Assembly: GCF_009852415.1 (NCBI RefSeq)
Contig: NZ_WOXS01000001.1
Location: 1 to 64,000, forward strand
From: Streptomyces sp. Tu 3180
GTDB lineage: Bacteria; Actinomycetota; Actinomycetes; Streptomycetales; Streptomycetaceae
DNA: 64,000 nucleotides
Direction: 5' to 3'
The translations under genes and the position numbers were made by a program. Of the stretch, positions 34,545 to 44,307 are shown piece by piece. Position 1 is the stretch's first letter. Each line of letters starts with the position of its first letter. The notes beneath the pieces were generated by a model. The model worked only from the letters and a program-made list of their open reading frames with translations. It did no database searches and was not told where the DNA came from.

Positions 34545-35342
34545 ATGTTGCTCGCTGATCTCACTCTCGACCTGTGGCGGACCTTCGATGAGGTCACCGC
34601 CCGGCGGGTCGCCCAGGATGCCGCTGACCACGTGGGCGGCCGGGTGTCACTCGTCGAGGCCACCGAACACCTCGGTGCCCCGCTGTACCGCGTCCGGGTC
34701 GAGCGGGACGGGCAGGAGTTCGCGCTGATACCCGGAGGCCGAGTGTCCTTGGGCTTCGACCTCAACACCTGGCAGCCGACCGCGCAGCAGGCCGCCGACT
34801 ACGCCGAAAGCCGGGAGCAGGGCTACGGCTACGGGCCCGATCTGCGGATCCACCTCGAGCGGATCCTCAGCGCCCCCCGCAGGGTCCACCTGGACACCGT
34901 CCTCATGGCCGTGGACGACGAGACCCTGACCGAACCCCCGGCCGACATGGCAGCCGCCCTCTCCGCCCGTGGTCTGCGGATGCCGAGCCCCGACGAGTGG
35001 GAACACGCCTGCGGCGCCGGGTCCAACACCCTGTTCCGGTGGGGCGACGACTGTCCCCTCGACCGCATCCCCTACGGTGACGACACCGGCCCGCACAACG
35101 AACTGAACGCCTTCGGCCTGCACATCGCCTACGACACCTACCGCGCCGAGCTGACCAGCGATGTGACCGCGGTCCACGGCGGCGACGGAGGCGAGTCGGT
35201 GTGCGGCGGCTACGGCCACCTGCTGGCCTGGCTCCCTCTGGCAACCGCCAACCGCAACCCAGAGACGGCCGAGTTCGCATACGGACCGGACGGAGAGGGT
35301 CTGTACGACAACTTCTCCACCCGACCGGTGCTCACGCTCTGA
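34545..35342 (+). CDS. Formylglycine-generating-enzyme-like (sulfatase-modifying) protein
   Basis: About 265 aa from ATG 34545; a GTG at 34515 is the alternative. The N-terminal 140 residues are specific to this type. Residues about 150-185 carry the family core LRMPSPDEWEHACGAGSNTL FRWGDD, as in FGE-sulfatase/EgtB-type domains, followed by GPHNELNAFGLHIAYDTYRA and VCGGYGHLLAWLPLATANRN. The paired active-site cysteines of true FGE are not evident, so activity on a sulfatase is doubtful. No sulfatase gene is nearby. Intact gene in a decayed region. Confidence 0.6.
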   Translation: MLLADLTLDLWRTFDEVTARRVAQDAADHVGGRVSLVEATEHLGAPLYRVRVERDGQEFALIPGGRVSLGFDLNTWQPTAQQAADYAESREQGYGYGPDLRIHLERILSAPRRVHLDTVLMAVDDETLTEPPADMAAALSARGLRMPSPDEWEHACGAGSNTLFRWGDDCPLDRIPYGDDTGPHNELNAFGLHIAYDTYRAELTSDVTAVHGGDGGESVCGGYGHLLAWLPLATANRNPETAEFAYGPDGEGLYDNFSTRPVLTL

Positions 35343-35587
35343 GCGACCGCGCGCGACGGCCCGGGTCGACGACCGCGCCGCGGCTGGTGGGACAGACTCG
35401 CTCCCCCCGCCCCGTGGTGAGGGCGATCAGCGGCTGGCTCGCCGACAATATGGAAACGCCTCCCGGTCGAGTTCCTTCTGCCCGCTGTGCCGCCTCTTCC
35501 CGGCGGACCGCTCTGTGGGACGCCTCTGTCTCCTCTCGAGGCGTGTGCCGGATCCGTCTAGCTTGACTCTGAAGCTTCTATAGATCG

Positions 35588-36190
35588 TCAAACTGTAGGA
35601 GACGGCCCGGGTGTGCCGCTGAATGCGCTGGTCAGGTGGTGGTAGACCTCGCGCGCGACGAAGCGCTTGAGGCACCTGAAGATGTCCTTCGTCTTGAGTC
35701 CTTCGAGGGTGCGCCGGGTGACGTAGTCACGGGTGCGAGGGTCGTGGCGCATGCGGACCAGGACGATTGTGTGCAACGCGCGGTTGGCCTGGCGGTCTCC
35801 GCCACGGTTGAGCCGGTGGCGGTCGGTACGCCCGGAAGAGGCTGGCACTGGCGCGGCGGCGCACAGGTGGGCGAAGGAGGCCTCGGATGCGAGCCTGTCG
35901 GGGTTGTCCCCGGCGGTGACCAGCAGCTGCCCGGCGGTCTCGGGCCCGACGCCCGTCAGCGCGAGCAGGCCCGGTGCGGTGCGGGCGATCAGGACGCGCA
36001 GGTCGCGGTCCGCGTCCGCTATCTCCTCGCTCAAGTGCCGGTAGCGCCTGGCCAGGCGCTTGAGGGCCAGTCTGACGGCCGTGGCCGGGGCAGCCAGATC
36101 GGTGCCCGGACGGCTGGCGGCCAGCCGTCGGACCAGCTCGGTGGTGGTCAGCGAGCGCAGTGCTTCGCGGACCTCAGCAGGCGCGGTGAT
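35588..36190 (-). pseudogene. IS110-family transposase C-terminal fragment
   Basis: Encodes the Transposase_20 region: LLALTGVGPETAGQLLVTAG, LCAAAPVPASSGRTDRHRLN (with the conserved Ser), RGGDRQANRALHTIVLVRMR and TRRTLEGLKTKDIFRCLKRF. The preceding coiled region can be read in the same frame to about 36190, where it meets the relaxase fragment. The DEDD N-terminal half is absent. Confidence 0.75.
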
Positions 36191-37531
36191 GATCAGCGAT
36201 TTGATCTGGTTGATGGTCTGAGTACGGGGGGATCTCCCGTTGGTGGTCGGGGCGGTGCGGCGGGTGGTCGGGCAGGCGGTCGCGCCGGCGCAGTTCGGCG
36301 TCGATCTTGTCGGTGACGGCGTTGGCGCGGGCCAGCGCGGCGCGCGCGAACTGCCGGCGCCGGGCGCCGGTGGCGCGCTTGTGCTCGAGCAGGCGGCGCA
36401 CGGCCGTCGATGAAGCGGGCCCTCCGGCGGCGTGGTGGGCGGCGTGGTCGAGGGCGCGTTCGCGTTGGAGGTCCTCGCGGGCGGCGTCCCGCCAGGCGAG
36501 GGCGCGGCGCAGCTGGGATTCGCGGGCCAGGGCGGCGAGCAGGTGCCGGACGGTGTCCGGCAGCGGCGCTCCGATGGTGTGGGTGTGGCGGAGCCGGGTG
36601 CGGGCCGAGGCGAGCTGGGCGGCGAGGTCGGTGCGGGAGAGGTCGCCGAGGGGGCGCTGGTCCCGGGCGGGGTGGGTGCGGCCGTCGCGGGTGGTGACGG
36701 GGGCGGGCAGGTGGGTGAGGGCGGCGTCGGCGGCCTTGAGGGCTTCGCGGGCGGTGGCGCGGTGGGCGGCGGCGATCCGTTGCAGGGTGTGCAGCTGGGT
36801 GCGGGACAGGGCGGCCAGCGGGCGCCGGACGTGTTCCTGCCGGGCGGCGGTGGCGTCGCCGAGGTGGCGGCGCAGCCGCCAGGTCAGCACCGCGGCGGGA
36901 TCGTCGGCGTCGCCGAGGCCGCGCTCGGGCACGGTACGGGCCAGCAGGCGGGGCAGGTCGAATCCGGCGCGTTCGGCGTCGGCCGGGGCGCGGGTGAGGG
37001 CGGGGCAGGCGTCGGCGGCCAGGAGCCACGCCGCGCGTTCGGCGCCGAGGGTGTGCTCGAGCAGGCCGGTCAGCCGGGCGGTGGTGGCGCGCTCGGCGGC
37101 GTCCGCGTACTGGGCGGACAGCCGGCCCGGCGCGCTGCTCTCGCGCTGCAGGGCGGTGAGGGTCTCGGTCGCCGACAGCTGGGCGCGGCGCCTGGCGGCG
37201 ATGGAGGTGAGGACGTCGTCGAGGCGGTCGGAGGGGTCGAGGGCGACGTAGAGGCGGTTGGTGCGGGCGCCGCGGGTGAGCTGGACGTAGACGCCTTCGC
37301 GGGTGGAGCGGGCGGAGGCCAGGGCGTGGGAGGTGTCGACGGTCATGCCCTGGGCGCGGTGGATGGTGGAGGCGTAGCCGAGTTCGCAGTGGGCGGCCAC
37401 GTAGGCGGCGGGCAGGCGGATGCGGCCGCGGTGGCGGGTGTGGCGGGCCCCGATGCCGCCGTCGGGCAGGACCTTGGTGAGGGCCCAGGTGTCGCCGTTC
37501 TTCACGAAGTCTCGGCCGCCGCGCACGGTCA
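36174..37531 (-). pseudogene. MobF/TraA relaxase-helicase, C-terminal part
   Basis: From the junction at about 37531 the frame encodes LTVRGGRDFVKNGDTWALTK, then IRLPAAYVAAHCELGYASTI and HRAQGMTVDTSHALASA, then VQLTRGARTNRLYVALDP. These are motifs V/VI of the RecD-like helicase half of conjugative TraA/MobF relaxases. A long Ala/Arg-rich helical tail follows. The relaxase domain and Walker A are missing, replaced by an integrase fragment in the same direction. The end near 36174-36200 is joined to an IS110 fragment. It shows that a conjugative plasmid or element once occupied this site. Confidence 0.75.
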
Positions 37532-38053
37532 GGCGGCGTGTCGGTACTCGTGGAGGATGCCGCCAAGTCGTTGGCGTCGTCGTATGTCGGGGCGGGTGAT
37601 CTGCTCCGGATCGCTGATCGGCATCGGCAGGGGGCGTAACGGGCGGGCGTCGGCGATGCCCTGATGGGTCCAGTGGAAGTGGTGGAAGTCTTCGAACGCG
37701 CGTAGCGCGTGGAGCAGGTGTCGCTGGTTGCAGATCAGGGTGCGGTCCAGCGGCTCGCGCCGGCAAATCGGCATCCACCGTTCCAGGATCGAGTGCATGC
37801 GCGGCATCCGTACTCCGCCGAGTACTGCCTCGGTCCCTGCGTCATTGAGGACGGTGTCGAACAGGGTGGGAAACGTCCCGTCCCGGTCCCGGATCAGGAA
37901 CCCGGCCCGGCAGCCGGCGTCCTCAAGGTCCATGACCAGGCCCTTCGCGACTTGCGTCACCCAGGACGTGGTGGGGTGCGCGGCGCCGAGGACCCGGATC
38001 CGGCGGCCGGCGTGCTCGATCACCGCACCTGCCCGAAGCCGCACCCCGGACAA
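37529..38053 (-). pseudogene. rve-type integrase/transposase fragment
   Basis: Encodes VIEHAGRRIRVLGAAHPTTS, VTQVAKGLVMDLEDAGCRAG, FLIRDRDGTFPTLFDTVLND, MPRMHSILERWMPICRREPL and the natural end LGGILHEYRHAA. It covers the second catalytic Asp (IRDRD) and the Glu (ILERW) of a DDE integrase core. The N-terminal HTH part and first Asp are absent. Its stop codon lies at the junction with the relaxase fragment. Confidence 0.7.
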
Positions 38054-38180
38054 GGTGATCGTTTCCAGGAAGCCGCATGCCGGCAGGACATCGGCCCGGG
38101 AGCGCGGGAAGTCCGCCCACCTGCTCGCGGCGCGCCCGGGTGCCGGGCCGGGGTCATGCCCCTTGTTGTGGTGCAGGTGA

Positions 38181-39447
38181 TCAGTCGTCTGACGTGGCGG
38201 GCAGGGCGATCGTGTCGTCGGTGTAGAGGGCGTCCATGCTCTCGTCGGAGAGGTAGCGGTGGGGGAAAGCGATCCGTTCGTCGTGGAGTTCGGCGAGGAC
38301 CGCGGTGGCCGGCCGGAGGACGGCGGGCGGGTTCGGGAAGACCCGGACGACGTCGGTGCGGCGTTTGATCTCCTGGTTCAGCCGCTCGCGCGAGTTCGTG
38401 GACCGGATCTTTTTCCAGTGCTGGTGGGGGAAGTCCGCGAACGCGGTCAGGTCCTCCTTGGCCTCGAGCAGCATCTCCCTGACCTTGGGGAACTGCCGGC
38501 CGAGCACGTCGGCGACGGTGTCGAGCTGGATGCGGACCGCGTCCGCGGTGGGCTGGGCGAAGACCGTGCGGATCGTCGCGGCGACCATCTCCGCCGAGCC
38601 TTTCGGAATCACGGCGAAGACGTTGCGCACGAAGTGGACCCGACATCTTCGCCAGGCGGCGCCGGGCAGGACCTAGCGGATCGCTTTGACCAGGCCGCTG
38701 TGGCTGTCGGAGATGACCAGGCGGACGCCACTCAGCCCGCGTTCGCGCAGGTGACGCAGGAACTGGGCTCAGAACGCCCCGGTCTCGCTGTCGCCGACCA
38801 TGACACCGACAACCTCGCGGCCGCCGTCCTGGGTGACGCCGGTGGCTGTCACAATCGCTTGGGAGACGATGCGGTGGTCGACACGGGCCTTGACGCAGGT
38901 GGCGTCGAGGAACAGGTGGGGAAACCGGATGTGGTCCAGCGGACGCGTCCGGAAGGCGTCCGGCTGTTCGTCCAGATCCGCGCAGATCCGGCAGACCTCG
39001 CTCTTGGAGATCCCGGTGTCCGAGCCCAGGGCCTTGACCAGGTCATCGACCGACCGAGTAGACGCCGTGGACGCGGGCCTCCGTGACGACCGCGTAGAGA
39101 GCCTGGTCGATGCGGCGACGGCGCTCCAGCAGGCTGAGGAAGAAACTACCGGCCCGCAGTTTCGGGATGGAGAGCTCGAGGTCGCCGGCCTGCGTGGTCA
39201 CGGTCTTCTCCCGGTGGCCGTTGCGCCAGGTGGTGCGGGTGTCGGCGTGCTCGCCCCACTCGGCACCGATTGTCGCGGTGGCCTCGGCCTCGATCAGTTC
39301 CTGCAGCAGTCGCTCGGTGACCTCGCGGACGAGTTCAAGACCATCTGCCGAACGTAGTGACTCAAGCAGGCGAAGTAGGCCATGCCGGGACAAGGCCACC
39401 GTGCACCCGCTGGGGTCGAACTCCCCGTTCACTCCGGACAGTTGCAC
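38181..39447 (-). pseudogene. IS256-family transposase with several lesions
   Basis: The N-terminal part (ELVREVTERLLQELIEAEAT, ATIGAEWGEHADTRTTWRNG, ELSIPKLRAGSFFLSLLERR) runs to about 39050, where a frameshift occurs. The catalytic part continues with VRLVISDSHSGLVKAIR and AAWRRCRVHFVRNVFAVIPK. A TGA at 38769-38771 replaces an expected Trp (SETGAF-stop-AQFLRHL), and a TAG lies at 38673-38675 (KAIR-stop-VLPG). The C-terminal region from 38630 to 38181 is clean (HQHWKKIRSTNSRERLNQEI). Inactive. Confidence 0.8.
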
Positions 39448-39540
39448 GGTGGCCTGCCAGTTGAGCAGGGAGTACTCACCGGCAGACGGTGCACTCCAGG
39501 GAGCAGAACCCGCGCACTCAACCGCGGAGATCGCCTACAC

Positions 39541-40075
39541 CACACAGCGGGACGTCATCTCCTTCCCCATGCGTTGGAAGAACCGGGCGTACTCGTCGAA
39601 CTTCGCGGCGATGAGGACGGCTTCCTCGGTGCAGTTGTCGACCTCGATGAACAGCAGCGGCACCCCGGACTCCGGGGCGGTGAGGCGACGTCGGCGCGGG
39701 CGCTGCCGATCGCAGGGTTCTTCCAGGTGCCCTTCACCGGGGCGCGACCTCGGTGGCGTAGGAGGCGAGGGTGCCGATCCCATCTGGGGCGTCGACGGCG
39801 GCCTGCGCGGCGACGACTGCTTCGGCCGGCTCCCCCGCGACCAGGTCCAGGTTGGGCTTCGGGCGGATCAGCGCGATGACCATCTCGTTCACCGTCACCG
39901 GGTGGGAGGCTCCGGAGCTTCCCACCCCCTTGGGCATGCTGCCCATCTCCTCCGGCTCGCGGTCCATCTCGAGTCCGGTGGCCGCCAGCCCGGCAATCGT
40001 GAGGACGCGGACCTTTTCGGCGGTCTCCGCGCGGAGTCGTGCTTCGACGCTGTGGCGGAGGGGGGAGCTCCCCAC
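39541..40075 (-). pseudogene. Replication-relaxation-family protein, frameshifted
   Basis: Three frame segments join into one gene: HPVTVNEMVIALIRPKPNLD with GIGTLASYATEV (40075-39735), then GTWKNPAIGSARADV, then GVPLLFIEVDNCTEEAVLIA with KFDEYARFFQRM (to 39541). This is the plasmid replication-relaxation protein seen in Streptomyces plasmids and ICEs. The N-terminal winged-helix and the C-terminus are missing. It is another sign of a decayed mobile element, next to the IS256 remnant. Confidence 0.55.
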
Positions 40076-40135
40076 TGCCGGGAGGCGTGGGGAGCTCCGA
40101 GGGTGCGTGTACCTGCTGCAGAGCAGGCTGCCGCG

Positions 40136-41731
40136 TTAGTCGATCTTCATGTAGAAGCGGTCGTTGGTCTCGGAGGGGCGGTCCAGGCCCTTGTCCCAGG
40201 CCAGCATCCGGTCATCGACGTAGTAATCGCGCAGCATTCCGCCCGCGACGCGGTTGTCCTTCGCCGGCACCGACTTCACTGAGAAGTCCCAGCTGGCGTT
40301 GCCCGCTCCTTCCAGGGTGGAGGCGAAGGGGTACTCGTCGCACTGCTCACCGGGGTTGGTTCCGTTGGGCAGGCCCGTGTCCCGGTACAGGTCGCGCTCC
40401 GGGCCGGTCTTGAAGCAAGCGCCGTCCTTGTGGTCCTTGTTGGCCTTGGTCTCGTCCGGGTGCAACTTCTTGGTGATGCGGTGCAGTCCGGGAGCGTCCG
40501 GGTTGGCCGGGTCGTACTTGCCGGGGATCTTCTTGTCCCTCGGCCACGGCTGCCCGGGAGGGGCCAGCAGCGGGTAGGTCGAGCGCGGCTGGTTGAAGGC
40601 GATGTACAGGTGCTCGGCCACGGCGTGATGGGTGGTGCCTCGGGTGTAGGTCAGGTGCGGGGTGACCTCGCTGAAGATGCACGCCTTGGGGTACTTGGCC
40701 TTGCCCTTGTTGAAGTAGGTTGCCGAGTCGCAGCGCACCAGCCGCGGCGGGGTTTCCGCCTTGTTCAGCGTGGTGTATTCCTCGTTGTCGGTGAATGCCT
40801 CGACGTACCACTGGTTGTAGGAGATCTTGTCGCGGCCTTCGGTGTTCTGCTCGCGGTTGTAGATGTCCCAGTTGGCCCAGATCGGGTTGTTGTCCCACGT
40901 CGCCCAGGGCATCGTGTACGAGCCGGGGCCTGCCCCGCAGACGTCCGAGTCCTGTGAGCACTGGCCCATCAGGCTCAGCGGCACGCCGGGAGCGACGAAG
41001 ATGTTGTCGATGGGGCCCCAGTCGTAGTCCACCGAGTCCTTCTCGATCTGCGAGAAGATCCTCACTCGGCGGTCCTTGGCGTCGCCCTGGCCGAAGACCC
41101 TCCACACCGCGCTGGTGGTGCCTTCCTTCTCGACAGGGACGCCCTTGCTGTCGATCTCCCAGTACTCGACCTGCAGGTTCCACCGGGCGCAGTAGGTGAA
41201 GCGGTTGTAGATCCGGCCGATGCCCTTGTCAGCGGCGTCGCCGTCGAAGCACGCGTTCAGGCGGTCCTCATGAGGCATCTCCCCGATCGGTACCCACCCG
41301 CGGTCGTACTCGGGAGTTGGGATCGGGTCAGCGGCTGCCCGAGGGCTCTGGGCTGCCTGCCGAGCGTTGTCGGCAACCACCTGCTTGGATGTGCGGTCCG
41401 CTTCCAGGACCGTCAGCGGCTCGGCCGCCTTCTTGACGGGCTTGGCCGGTGCTGCTCTGTCGGGCTGGGTTGTGGGCGCGGGAACCGGGAGGCTCTTGTG
41501 GCCCTGTTCGCGGGCTTTACGGCCCTGCGCGCGCAGATCGGCCAGCTCCTGCTGGGAGATGCCGACCTTCATTCTGATCGTCAGGTCAGGGCCGGCGGCC
41601 GGTTCCTCGGCTCCAGCAGGCGCCGGCACGGCAGCGGGCTGGGCGGTGGCCAGCTGGGCCGGAAGCACGAACGCCCCCGCCACCACAGCCGCGATCAGTG
41701 TGTTCAATCGCCACGTTCTGCTCAGCGACAT
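40136..41731 (-). CDS. Secreted NucA/NucB-type nuclease
   Basis: A 531-aa protein with a signal peptide (NTLIAAVVAGAFVLPAQLAT). A Pro/Ala-rich region (residues 30-120) leads into a ~280-residue module rich in Trp, Tyr and Asp (TYCARWNLQVEYWEI, YDWGPIDNIFVAPGVPLSL). The C-terminal 100 residues have the NucA/NucB signature NPGEQCDEYPFASTLEGAGN, then VPAKDNRVAGGMLRDYYVDD and NDRFYMKID. Such enzymes degrade DNA, and in this long form may be secreted toxins. The gene directly upstream (41911-42501) may encode its partner. Intact in a decayed region, suggesting selection. Confidence 0.75.
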   Translation of the reverse strand: MSLSRTWRLNTLIAAVVAGAFVLPAQLATAQPAAVPAPAGAEEPAAGPDLTIRMKVGISQQELADLRAQGRKAREQGHKSLPVPAPTTQPDRAAPAKPVKKAAEPLTVLEADRTSKQVVADNARQAAQSPRAAADPIPTPEYDRGWVPIGEMPHEDRLNACFDGDAADKGIGRIYNRFTYCARWNLQVEYWEIDSKGVPVEKEGTTSAVWRVFGQGDAKDRRVRIFSQIEKDSVDYDWGPIDNIFVAPGVPLSLMGQCSQDSDVCGAGPGSYTMPWATWDNNPIWANWDIYNREQNTEGRDKISYNQWYVEAFTDNEEYTTLNKAETPPRLVRCDSATYFNKGKAKYPKACIFSEVTPHLTYTRGTTHHAVAEHLYIAFNQPRSTYPLLAPPGQPWPRDKKIPGKYDPANPDAPGLHRITKKLHPDETKANKDHKDGACFKTGPERDLYRDTGLPNGTNPGEQCDEYPFASTLEGAGNASWDFSVKSVPAKDNRVAGGMLRDYYVDDRMLAWDKGLDRPSETNDRFYMKID

Positions 41732-41910
41732 GCGTTGAGAATCCCCCTTGATTCAGCCGGGCTCCGGCCGACAGCGGTTTCCCGGTCAGCCCGCTCCCCC
41801 GGCGTGGCAAACGCGGGCACCAGGTTTCAGGGATCTCATCGGTAGCACAAGGACATTTCAGGCCGAACTTCACCAGTAGCAGCGGCCGATGAGGCCTCCT
41901 GCGGCCAGCG

Positions 41911-42501
41911 TCACCCGCCTGCCGCGCTCAGACCGCCGAGCCAGGGACCGTCGAAGTCTTCTTCTTGCAGCTCCACGCCCGTCACCGCGTGCAGCGCCAG
42001 CACGACGCGGTCGGCAGCGCCCGCCGCGGCCACCTGGCCGGTCGGCTCGTCATCGCGAGAGAAGCCCAAGGACAGCAAACCGCCGACCGTCTCTTCTGTG
42101 TCGCCGACCTCGTAGGGCAGTCGCCCGGTGATGGCATCAAGCTCACACACCACCTGGCCGTCGGCCGCCACGTGAACCATCAACTGGTTGGGGTCCTCGA
42201 ACGCGGAAACAGCCACCCGCCCGCCCGCGGACAATGCCGCGAGCACCGCACGGTCCATCCCCGCCCAGCCCTGGGTGCCCTCCAATTCCACAACCAGCGA
42301 CCAGCCGTCCCGAAGCTCGCGTCCGAGCAGCAGCACGTCCGGCTGCGTACCGTCGGCTTCCAGCCGCTCGGTCGCCAACTGCAGCCCATCAGCGACGTCT
42401 GCCACATCGCGCACGCCCATCCGCTCAAGAGCCAGAGCAGGCGCAAGGTGAGCGAGCGTCACACACCAGCCCTCACCGAACAGTTCCGACAGATCCACCA
42501 T
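41911..42501 (-). CDS. DUF6461-like protein, candidate immunity partner
   Basis: 196 aa from ATG 42501: MVDLSELFGEGWCVTLAHLA, then LELERMGV-like ALALERMGVRDVADVADG, GWSLVVELEGTQGWAGMDRA and VDPN-like FEDPNQLMVHVAADGQVVCE. Similar Streptomyces proteins carry the DUF6461 label, a soluble beta-rich domain of unknown function that often sits beside toxins. It has no signal peptide. It precedes the secreted nuclease gene on the same strand with about 180 bases between them. Immunity is an inference from position. Confidence 0.55.
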   Translation of the reverse strand: MVDLSELFGEGWCVTLAHLAPALALERMGVRDVADVADGLQLATERLEADGTQPDVLLLGRELRDGWSLVVELEGTQGWAGMDRAVLAALSAGGRVAVSAFEDPNQLMVHVAADGQVVCELDAITGRLPYEVGDTEETVGGLLSLGFSRDDEPTGQVAAAGAADRVVLALHAVTGVELQEEDFDGPWLGGLSAAGG

Positions 42502-42689
42502 CCGACGTCTCCTTCCTCCGACTGACGCCCCCTAGCCTCTCGATCTCTGCTCGCGCCAGCAAGCAAGCCCCGCCCGGGTCCACTCCAGCCGCAACAGGCA
42601 GACCACATAGCGCGGGCGGTCGCTACGACGGTACGAGCGACCGGTATCGGCTCCTGAGCGCTGCTGCGGGGCCAGGTGCAGCTCGGTGC

Positions 42690-42963
42690 GGATGCCGAGC
42701 GGGAAACACTTCGGCCGTCAGCGTCGCACCACGGCGGGGCGGCGCGGGTCTCCATGGGCAGGCTCGACGAGGCCGACGGGCAGTCAGCCCACTGCTGGCG
42801 CATCAGCTCTCCAGCGGGCAGGGAGACACCTACGAACAGCATGTCTCGATGCCCAAAATTGACAGACAGTCGAGGCCGCGCCACGGCTTGCTCAGCACGT
42901 GGTCCACGATGACGTCGTTTCCCTCCTCGGCCCTGGCCGCGATGGAAGGGTGAAAGCCCATAC
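42690..42963 (-). pseudogene. Chloramphenicol-phosphotransferase-like gene remnant
   Basis: GFHPSIAARAEEGNDVIVDH and VLSKPWRGLDCLSIL in one frame continue, after a frameshift near 42860, as DMLFVGVSLPAGELMRQQ. This matches the central P-loop kinase part of chloramphenicol 3-O-phosphotransferase-type proteins (NDVIVDH, then the LFVGV strand). Walker A and the C-terminus are lost. It cannot be active. Confidence 0.55.
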
Positions 42964-43089
42964 GGATTTGCCGCAGCGCGTGCCGAGCCTTCACGCCGGC
43001 AGCACGCTTGGTACTCCAGCGGTGGTTCGTGTCCTGAACTGGTGGTTGTCGTTGTCCTGGCATTGAGGGGATGACTGAAGCCGGTTGCT

Positions 43090-43600
43090 AGGCTGCGGAG
43101 TTGGAGTCGGTGTTCAAGCGGGTGGCGGGCCGGTTAGGTCGGATGGATCTGCGGTGGCGGATGCGGGGCTACGTGCGCGGTCTTCCGGGCCAAGCAGCAA
43201 GGAAGAATGGCTGGCAGCTTGCGGAATGAGCAGGTCATCGCACTCTGGACGGCTTCCGACGGCTGCTGAACAGCAGCGTCTGGGACGCGGACGCCTTGCG
43301 TGATGATGTCCGTGCTTACATCGGTGAGCGTCTCGGCCCGGACGGAGTTCTGATCATCGACGGCACCGGGTTCCTCAAGAAGGGCACTACGTCGGTCAGG
43401 GTGGGCCGGCAGTGCACCGGCACCTCGGGAAAGATCGATAACTGTTAGATCGGGGTGTTCGCCACCTAAGAGCGGCGAGCCGAAGTCGATCCCGGCTCAT
43501 CTGATGGGCGAGGCGAGGGAGCGCGTAGAGCGGCTCGGCCGGAAGGCTATGTGGATCAGGCGCGAGGCGTACCGTCGCGGCTTGCGCTGACGTTGGCCAT
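43090..43600 (+). pseudogene. Decayed IS701-family transposase fragment
   Basis: Pieces in one frame recall the intact IS701 transposase at 30616: WRMRGYVRGLPGQAARKNGW, GHRTLDGFRRLLNSSVWDAD, LRDDVRAYIGERLGPDGVLI and IDGTGFLKKGTTSVRVGRQC. They are broken by stops (for example LAE-stop-AGHRT and DNC-stop-IGVFAT). Only the first third of the gene is present, plus possible scraps to about 43600. Confidence 0.65.
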
Positions 43601-43660
43601 CGACTGCCGTGCCGATCTGCTCTGCCAGTGCCTTGTTCCGGCCGGCGGGTCTGTTGTGTG

Positions 43661-44137
43661 TCAGCTGTCGCAGCCGGTGCCGTCGCCGTCTCGGTCTAGG
43701 TGGGAGCCGTAGCCGGGTTCGCCGCGGTGGACGGGTGCGGCGCCGGCGGCACGGGCGGCGTCGCAGTTCTGGTAGTAGACGCTGCCGCCGCCGCTGCTGT
43801 CGTCATCGCCGCTGCTGTATCCGCCGCCGGATCCGCTGGCGGGTTCTTCGGTGACGGTCTTCGTCACCTCCACCTCTACTTCGACGGTCTTGGTGACGGT
43901 GGGGGCAGGCTTCGGCTTGGCGGTAGGGCTCGCCGTGACGGTTTCGGTGACCGTCGCGGACGGGGCCGCCTTGGCCGCAGCGGGCTTGGCGTCGTCCTTC
44001 GGCTGGCTGTCGCTGGCGCCGGCTCCGATACCGATGAAGAACGCGAGGCCGAGCGCAGGCAGCACGTACCGCTTACGGGCCCACTTGGGGGCGGGGCGGC
44101 CGGTGGCGGGAGGTGCGGGCGTGTATGGGCTGGTCAT
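43661..44137 (-). CDS. Excalibur-domain membrane protein
   Basis: 158 aa from ATG 44137 (MTSPYTPAPPATGRPAPKWA). A single hydrophobic segment (YVLPALGLAFFIGIGAGAS) is a membrane anchor or signal. A Thr/Val-rich low-complexity linker (PTVTKTVEVEVEVTKTVTEE) and a Gly/Ser stretch follow. The C-terminal 40 residues are an excalibur calcium-binding domain: VYYQNCDAARAAGAAPVHRG and LDRDGDGTGCD. It acts at the cell surface by expectation; function unknown. Intact. Confidence 0.8.
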   Translation of the reverse strand: MTSPYTPAPPATGRPAPKWARKRYVLPALGLAFFIGIGAGASDSQPKDDAKPAAAKAAPSATVTETVTASPTAKPKPAPTVTKTVEVEVEVTKTVTEEPASGSGGGYSSGDDDSSGGGSVYYQNCDAARAAGAAPVHRGEPGYGSHLDRDGDGTGCDS

Positions 44138-44307
44138 TGATTTCCCGTCAGGTGGGTGTGGACGGGCTGACGGTAGCGCCTGAGTGAAGAGAATGTGAAA
44201 CCGTGACATCGAGTTCGATCATGGGATAGTCACAGTGATTCCGTCCCTCCGGTGACATGTCTGCAGTTCAGGCCAATAGAAAGGACCAGGGCCGGTATCA
44301 CCGGGAC

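Noticed and set aside
36307..37664. Long plus-strand frames opposite the MobF fragment
   Set aside because: Low-complexity Gly/Ala/Arg shadows of the Ala/Arg-rich helicase tail. The minus strand shows conserved helicase motifs.
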